Of a stretch of DNA of 64,000 nt, positions 60,001 through 64,000 are shown piece after piece. Position 1 is the first letter of the stretch. Each line of letters begins with the position of its first letter. This DNA comes from Opisthocomus hoazin (lineage: Eukaryota > Chordata > Aves > Opisthocomiformes > Opisthocomidae). The DNA is taken from contig NC_134420.1 in NCBI RefSeq assembly GCF_030867145.1, forward strand, positions 43,296,912 to 43,360,911, given 5' to 3'. Below the pieces are notes generated by a model. The model saw only the letters and a program-made list of their open reading frames with translations. It had not been told where the DNA came from and made no database searches. A program made the translations under genes and the position numbers.

Positions 60001-62717
60001 TGTTTCAGTGTAAAGCATAGCAAGTATATGCAACCAGTGAGTTCTCTGCTGCGGTTACTCTGTTTTGTTCGGCAGTCTTAGTCAAACAGCCATGGAGTTG
60101 CACATGGTTGAGAAGAATTTTACCTACTCTGTGCTCCAAGTAAGTTAACAACTGTAAATCTGTTCTTACAATTGAAACTATCTCATGTTTGCATTACATA
60201 ATTGTATTTAAAAGTTGATCTGTAAACACATATAATGAGTTAGTGAATCTTTTTTTTATGTTGTAAATTTTTACATGCTATCTGAATAAATTTGTCTTAA
60301 ACAGATCACCAGCTGTGATAATACGGGCATTGCCAAATTCAACAATAATGTATTTATCTTAATAAGATGAAGTTTCCACATTTCAAGTCATCCTTTGTTT
60401 GTTGGATGCCTTTTGTCTGGGAAAAACATTTTAAACTTAAAAACATTGTATTTAGCTCCATGCAAGAAGATACAAATGTAGTTAAACCACAAAAAGCAAG
60501 TGAATGTAATGGAAAGACTAGAAGAACAGTAGTAGTTCCTTAGCAATTGTTATATCTCTCTAGAGAGATTTAAGGAAACTCTAACACAGATAGTCTCCAA
60601 GATGCCGTGGAATTGAAGTCACAGAACATGTCTGGCATGCTGGATACCACGTTGCTTCTGAAGAAAGGACTTGGAAAAAGGCTGGTAGTTCGGTTCTATT
60701 CAGACTTGAAAGTAGTGTAACATAAACACTGATAATCACTTTAACCTTGGCTAAATACAGGATTAATGCAAGGTTTTACAGTAGCGTAACTACAAAAAAT
60801 TTGCTGTGACTACTCTTCTAACATGAGCTCAAGGTAAATATAGCTTGAAAGAAGATCTAGGTCTTTTTTTTTTTGTCACTTTGTACGCCTGATAGGTAGT
60901 CATAGTCACAATGGCAAACGACAGAATACATCTTTCTGCCTCTAAAAGTAGTAAGTGGTCATTTTTTTGAGCACGCTTCGTGGTAATTTATTTTGTGAGC
61001 TGTAATTACAAGCTTCCACAAAGGCTTTAAGTTACTGTTCTGCAAGTAACTGCTCTTCTCTGTGAGTAAAGTAGATGGTGAATGAGAAATAGAAGTGCTG
61101 TATAGCTACCTGCATCATAAACTGATTGCCAAAGGCTTTCAATATTAAAATATTCTTGTGACTTACCTCTTTCATTTTCTATTCCCGTCTCAAATTCTTT
61201 TTTGACGGACCTACAATACTCAGAAGGTGAAATATCCTAACACCCTTAGGCTAGAGAAATAGCTTTTTTTTTCATTGTCGTCTTCTTTTTTGTTGTTGTT
61301 TTTTTGGGGGGTGGGTGGGGTGGTGAAATAACATTTTAAAAATTCCATTTCCTTCTTTGTGATCTCAGGAATAATTTTAGTAGAATTAAAAAACATGTGA
61401 AAACCAGACTTCTAAAGTTTTTCCGTTGCTGTCATTACAACCCCCACTGCACTGGGTTAGAAGGTGCCATAGCTGTTTTGCATGCCTTGGCGTTAGCAGG
61501 CAAAATTTCCTGAATCTCTGAACCCAGGAGAAGCCCCGGAGCCTCTTGCCTCGCTCCTGCAGTACCATTTCACTCCCCAGCGGGTATGATGGGGAGCTGA
61601 AACACTTCCAAGGCAACGAGATGGAGATCCACTCTGCTGGTCTCCTCTGTCAGCCAGTGCATAGCAGAATGTGTCCGAACGCCAGGATTTAGTTAGTTAC
61701 CAGATAGTAAGGTTTTGTACGCTGAGTAGTTGTAACGTGTTGTAATGCTATGTTTTAGTGTTCAAACGCTTATAATGATCTGTGATGTAACAGAATTTTT
61801 TTAAAGAAGTTTTGGAATGCATTTTTCTGTCTTTAGATTGTAAGTTCATGATATGATGGTGGAGAAGTGCAAAGTTTGGTTGTTTGCACAGATGTATTGC
61901 ATGCAGTCATTAGTTGCATGGTCATCTGGTGTCTTCCATAAAGCTTTTGCCTCATTATTTTTGTGTGGTCCCAGTGCCATCCTCCCTTAAAAAGGATTTT
62001 TGCAACTTGATCTGCATGTGTCTTTTCCAGTGTTAGCAAGATAATCTAATTATGAAGTCTTCCATCTTTGTTGTGAATGAATTATTGCAAGCCTTTGATC
62101 TGAGGTGGTTATTTCAGTACCAGCCCAAGGTGGCAGTTGCCAACTTTTCTCTGGGATGATGCTTTAATGTATTTAGGAATTTCCCACATCAATCTGCGTT
62201 GAGTAATTGCGTTGATGACTGAGAGACTGGAGATTCAGCATGAATTTGACATAATATGCACTTGAACATTATTTTTTCATGTTACGGTATAACACCACAA
62301 GTGATGGCATGTAATTTTAAGCTATGGCAAAACCATAGTTGGAAACAAAGCTCCTCTTCCCATTTAATATTTGCATGTCAGACAACCCTTGCTTAACTTG
62401 CATTTTCACCCTTAACTTGAGAATTACGTAAGCGTCAATTTTTCTGAGAGTTAATAAAAGCATATTATAATGCAAGCATTAGTTATTTTTACTGATAATT
62501 TATTTAAAAGTATATTTTTAAAAACAGTCATGTTAAGTAAAACTATATACCTTTTTAAAGAGGAAATAAATATTCTTTCGTAGTGTTAAGATGTTAACCC
62601 TAACACTTATTCTTAAATAGAGTCGAAAGCTGGATGTGTATTTTGAATATGAGGAAAAAATAATGAGCAAATCCACTCTGGATAAATCTCTTCTGGACAT
62701 GATTTCTGACCCAGACG
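26943..62717 (+). CDS. SCFD1: SCFD1 (Sly1 homologue), Sec1/Munc18 family; 5' two thirds
   Basis: Exons: 26943-26973, 31244-31314, 34844-34932, 35922-36012, 36849-36971, 38191-38278, 42345-42434, 43599-43654, 44639-44724, 46524-46623, 51263-51402, 51813-51903, 52264-52337, 55507-55588 and 62621-62717. All have GT-AG ends and consistent phases, giving 436 codons; human SCFD1 has about 642, so the last third lies beyond the window. The SM-family protein binds syntaxin 5 and syntaxin 18 and promotes SNARE assembly in ER-Golgi traffic. Highly conserved runs include [32 protein letters not shown] and [19 protein letters not shown]. The N-terminus ([10 protein letters not shown]) is shorter than the remembered human alanine-rich start. 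The ATG has strong context (A at -3, G at +4). Confidence 0.97.
27460..28739 (+). other. SCFD1 intron 1, 5' part
   Basis: Sequence leaving the CpG island. It is T-rich around 27850-28080 and has an A/G-rich run at about 28618-28645. I see no exon or assigned repeat, although 28540-28739 may be a further eroded piece of the CR1 copy that follows. Confidence 0.45.
28740..30355 (+). mobile_element. CR1 LINE, old and heavily decayed
   Basis: Scattered frames still read as CR1 reverse transcriptase in order: [13 protein letters not shown] (about 28810), [12 protein letters not shown] (about 29220), a [19 protein letters not shown] block (about 29370) and CTDDSKLGG (about 29478). A degraded 3' region ending in GGTTGGACTGGAGATCTCC near 30300 follows. 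Many stops and frameshifts separate these pieces, so the copy is long dead. It lies in sense orientation in SCFD1 intron 1. Confidence 0.88.
30356..31243 (+). other. SCFD1 intron 1, 3' part
   Basis: Unassigned AT-rich sequence between the old CR1 copy and SCFD1 exon 2. It ends in a good acceptor (ctttgttttccag at 31231-31243). No repeat or exon was recognised. Confidence 0.55.
31781..33788 (-). mobile_element. CR1 LINE with a long intact reverse-transcriptase frame
   Basis: On the - strand a single uninterrupted frame covers 33788 to 31869 (about 639 codons) and ends before a CR1 3' tail of repeated CACAGAAT units at 31781-31804. It contains the reverse-transcriptase blocks in order: [46 protein letters not shown] and the catalytic FADDTKLGG, then the C-terminal [14 protein letters not shown] region. 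The endonuclease domain and the first open frame are missing through 5' truncation, so it cannot move on its own. The unbroken frame means it is young. It lies in SCFD1 intron 2, antisense to the gene. Confidence 0.95.
33789..34532 (-). mobile_element. CR1 LINE 3' fragment joined to the next copy
   Basis: The - strand frame 34362-33871 reads [18 protein letters not shown] and on to the usual CR1 stop. Its tail (ATTCTGTG repeats) at 33789-33808 abuts the truncated 5' end of the copy at 31781-33788 with no spacer. An 8-base deletion near 34414 (relative to the neighbouring copies) breaks the frame. The 5' end is cut at about 34532. Confidence 0.94.
36275..36500 (+). mobile_element. Old CR1 3' fragment
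   Basis: The sequence still resembles the CR1 3' end: AATTCCATTTAAATATAAG, GATTGCCTGGAGAATTTGTG, TCCTTGGAGATGTTCAGAAC, GAGCAGGGGATTGGACTAG. No open frame survives. It lies in the intron between SCFD1 exons 4 and 5. Confidence 0.75.
36849..46623 (+). CDS. SCFD1: SCFD1 exons 5-10: central SM region
   Basis: Residues 95-275. The segments are [95 protein letters not shown] and [20 protein letters not shown]. Exon 10 carries the near-invariant DRNIDL motif of SM domain 2. Residues differ only sparsely from human, indicating strong constraint. Confidence 0.93.
40448..40697 (+). mobile_element. Old CR1 3' fragment
   Basis: Recognisable only from the order of eroded CR1 3' motifs: a GTGAGCTTAAATTGCAAC-like segment, TGTTAGGAACACTTTC, GGGCAAGAGGACTTACTAGA and the end TCTGTTTTTCTATGACTGT. 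It has no coding capacity. It lies in SCFD1 intron 6. Confidence 0.7.
47189..48452 (-). mobile_element. CR1 LINE, 5'-truncated, 369-codon open frame
   Basis: The - strand frame 48388-47279 is uninterrupted and covers reverse-transcriptase blocks from [13 protein letters not shown] through [17 protein letters not shown] and FADDTKLGG to the CR1 stop. The 3' tail is three CACAGAAT units (47189-47213). The sequence is close to the copy at 31781-33788, so both probably stem from one young subfamily. The 5' cut is at about 48452, in SCFD1 intron 10. Confidence 0.95.
48904..48927. repeat. Perfect 10-bp inverted repeat, 4-base loop
   Basis: Arms AAAACACGGT (48904-48913) and ACCGTGTTTT (48918-48927) flank TTGC. 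It is inside SCFD1 intron 10 with no nearby gene signal. It is probably incidental. Confidence 0.85.
51263..62717 (+). CDS. SCFD1: SCFD1 exons 11-15: basic insert and domain 3 start
   Basis: Residues 276-436. Exon 11 includes a lysine-rich patch ([12 protein letters not shown]) followed by DKFWQKHKG. Exons 12-13 are acidic and probably helical ([35 protein letters not shown]). Exon 14 is [20 protein letters not shown] and exon 15 [16 protein letters not shown] up to SDPD. Intron 14 (55589-62620, 7 kb) is the longest seen and may hold an antisense retrocopy. Confidence 0.93.
53355..54242 (+). mobile_element. CR1 LINE 3' fragment, 5'-truncated at the catalytic motif
   Basis: The + strand frame runs from upstream host sequence (53308) into CR1 at [15 protein letters not shown] and continues to the CR1 stop at 54159, followed by a 3' tail ending GATTCTGTGATTCTGTGA (to 54242). 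The frame is unbroken, which suggests a young copy. It shares tail and codons with the copies at 31.8 and 47.2 kb but lies in the opposite orientation, in SCFD1 intron 13. Confidence 0.95.
55371..55428 (+). mobile_element. Short relic of a CR1 3' end
   Basis: AGGTCCCTTCCAACTCAGAC followed by TTCTGTGATTCTCTGATTCT matches the last 50-60 bases of CR1. Nothing upstream of it is recognisable. Confidence 0.8.
55990..59345 (-). pseudogene. Possible decayed retrocopy, antisense in SCFD1 intron 14
   Basis: The sequence reads more like protein on the - strand than its surroundings do, in pieces broken by stops and frameshifts. Going down the - strand: [19 protein letters not shown] (about 59230), [20 protein letters not shown] (about 58800), [19 protein letters not shown] (about 57420), a Ser/Pro/Arg-rich 111-codon frame (57131-56796) and a polar 82-codon frame (56251-56003). 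No intron-like gaps are evident, which would suit a processed copy. I do not recognise the parent; the S/T-P-rich character suggests a nuclear protein. It may instead be chance. Confidence 0.3.
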
Positions 62718-64000
62718 GTGAGTACTTTAAATCTGAACTCGGTATAAAATTTGTTAGATATGCAGTAAATCTGTACCTGCTGAGACTTCAGGGTTGGTAA
62801 AGAGCTTATGTGCAAGCTGTGCAAAACTTGTAAAGAAAACAGCTTTTTATTGATTTTTAGTAGCAGTTTAGAGAGTTTACTATTTTGGTTGAGTAATATC
62901 CAAAATATTGGCAACTTTTGCAGCTCCACTCTAAAATCCTTTCCTAACTCCTTCTTTCTGAAGGTCAAAGTATTTTAACTTTTTGTGCTTCATCAGTATT
63001 TATTAGTGTAGCATGAAATTGTGTGGTCTGAACAATACTGATTCTTTAAAATCCTACTGCATGTCTGACAACGCATACACACCTCGCAAACAGAACGACA
63101 AAGGGCATTTCATAGAACTCGGTTAGATCAAGGCATTGTAATGTGCACAGCTCTTGCTTGTGTGAGGAAGAATATGGCTGGGAGAAGGTGGAGAGAAGTG
63201 AAGCAAAACATGGGTGGGCCAGTTTGCTGAGGGACTCGCCTGACGTTCTGCATGCGTTGATCCAGCTGTGGCCTGTCTCTTTTCATTGCCCGAGAGCAGT
63301 GCACCCCAGCTTCTGCTTCATACGTGGTTCGTACATGGCAAAGCCTTACACACCGGGTGATGCTCAGATTCTCTGGTAGCAGGAGTCGCTAGGGGTCTTT
63401 CTCTAAAAGGCTGAGACCAGGATGGGTTCTCAGCTTTTCGTAGTGTCGTAGCATCAACTCTCGTTTCAACCTCTCACAAACTGAGGTATGTCAAAGCCCT
63501 CTGACGGGTTTTAATGAGATCTGACACAAGTTGGCTGGAACAAAATAACCTGCAGAGCAAGATTGTAAAACTGAATTTATGACCACTGGCCTGTCTGCAT
63601 ATTGGCAAGTATATTGGCAAACTTCGAGCGTTTAGAGACCCAGGGTTCCTGCTCTGTTCCCAGTATGCTCTTGAAGAAAATGTTTTGTTACTGCATGCTT
63701 ATGTGTGTAGTCTTGTAGCTCCATGCTGGACATGATGTCTGCTTGGAGTTTGTATAACAATTCATATTTATAGAAAGAGTATATATAAATCCTGCTGACT
63801 TTCTTAAAAAATCTTTTATTAGTGTGTGTGGTATAGAATCGAAAGGCAGTAGAAGAAATAGTACGTGGTTGGTAGAAGTCTGAAGCTAAGATTTTACAGA
63901 TGTCATGTTGTATCAAGTCTAGAAACTAACAGACTTTCAGAAAATCTCATCTCAGGTGTCAATCTGTAATTCAGTAGACATTCATTGTTAATATGAAACT
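62718..64000 (+). other. SCFD1 intron 15, incomplete
   Basis: It follows a good donor (gGTGAGTAC) after 62717 and runs to the window edge. No further SCFD1 exon or repeat is recognised. The remaining exons (about 200 residues) should lie to the right. Confidence 0.7.

Larger units (their letters stand above)
31315..62620 (+). other. SCFD1 introns 2-14: remaining content
   Basis: Apart from the listed CR1 copies, hairpin and possible retrocopy, the long introns (38279-42344, 42435-43598, 44725-46523, 46624-51262, 52338-55506 and 55589-62620) are AT-rich with no recognised exon, RNA gene or repeat family. A short (GT)n tract is near 40434-40446, and a T-run followed by a GGGGGG-rich patch is near 61298-61322. 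Confidence 0.55.

Noticed and set aside
1-64000. CRISPR arrays, operons, prophage or bacterial-type systems
   Set aside because: The sequence is vertebrate nuclear DNA with spliced genes. The only regularly repeated short units are CR1 tails and simple repeats.
1-64000. tRNA, rRNA or known small RNA genes
   Set aside because: I saw no cloverleaf with A/B-box promoter motifs and no rRNA-like block while reading; a covariance-model search would be needed to exclude small RNAs fully.

Overview
The window looks like nuclear DNA of a bird. The evidence is the abundant CR1 LINEs, whose 3' ends carry the avian octamer tail (ATTCTGTG/CACAGAAT type), avian-type solo LTRs, and two intron-split vertebrate genes in AT-rich sequence, each starting in a CpG island. 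No species can be named from the sequence alone. All real protein-coding signal is in two genes, both on the + strand and head-to-tail: G2E3 (complete, about 2.9-21.2 kb) and SCFD1 (first 15 coding exons, 26.9-62.7 kb; the rest lies beyond the window). Exons were found by translating splice-bounded segments and comparing them with the remembered human proteins.

Region by region: 1-1650 holds nothing recognised. A small GC/CpG-rich patch (about 1660-1800), a solo LTR (about 1853-2530) and a strong CpG island (about 2530-3480) form the G2E3 promoter region. G2E3 follows, with 15 coding exons, an extended PHD module, a RING/PHD-like module, a third PHD and a C-terminal HECT-like domain. Two solo LTRs of one family sit antisense in its introns. 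From 21.2 to 26.5 kb lie the 3' region, one old CR1 copy and candidate polyadenylation signals. The SCFD1 CpG island is at about 26.55-27.45 kb. SCFD1 encodes the Sly1-type SM protein of ER-Golgi SNARE fusion. Its introns hold CR1 copies of several ages, including two (-) copies joined tail to head at 33.79 kb, one of which keeps a long uninterrupted reverse-transcriptase frame.

The two genes are neighbours but are not known to share a pathway: G2E3 is a cell-cycle/DNA-damage ubiquitin ligase and SCFD1 is a membrane-traffic factor. Only about 600 bases separate a possible distal G2E3 poly(A) signal from the SCFD1 start codon.

I found no undescribed biological system. The most useful points to check are a reading-phase conflict after G2E3 exon 10, an LTR that appears to split the G2E3 CpG-rich promoter, a possible decayed antisense retrocopy in SCFD1 intron 14 (56.0-59.3 kb), and the displaced cysteine of the G2E3 HECT domain.
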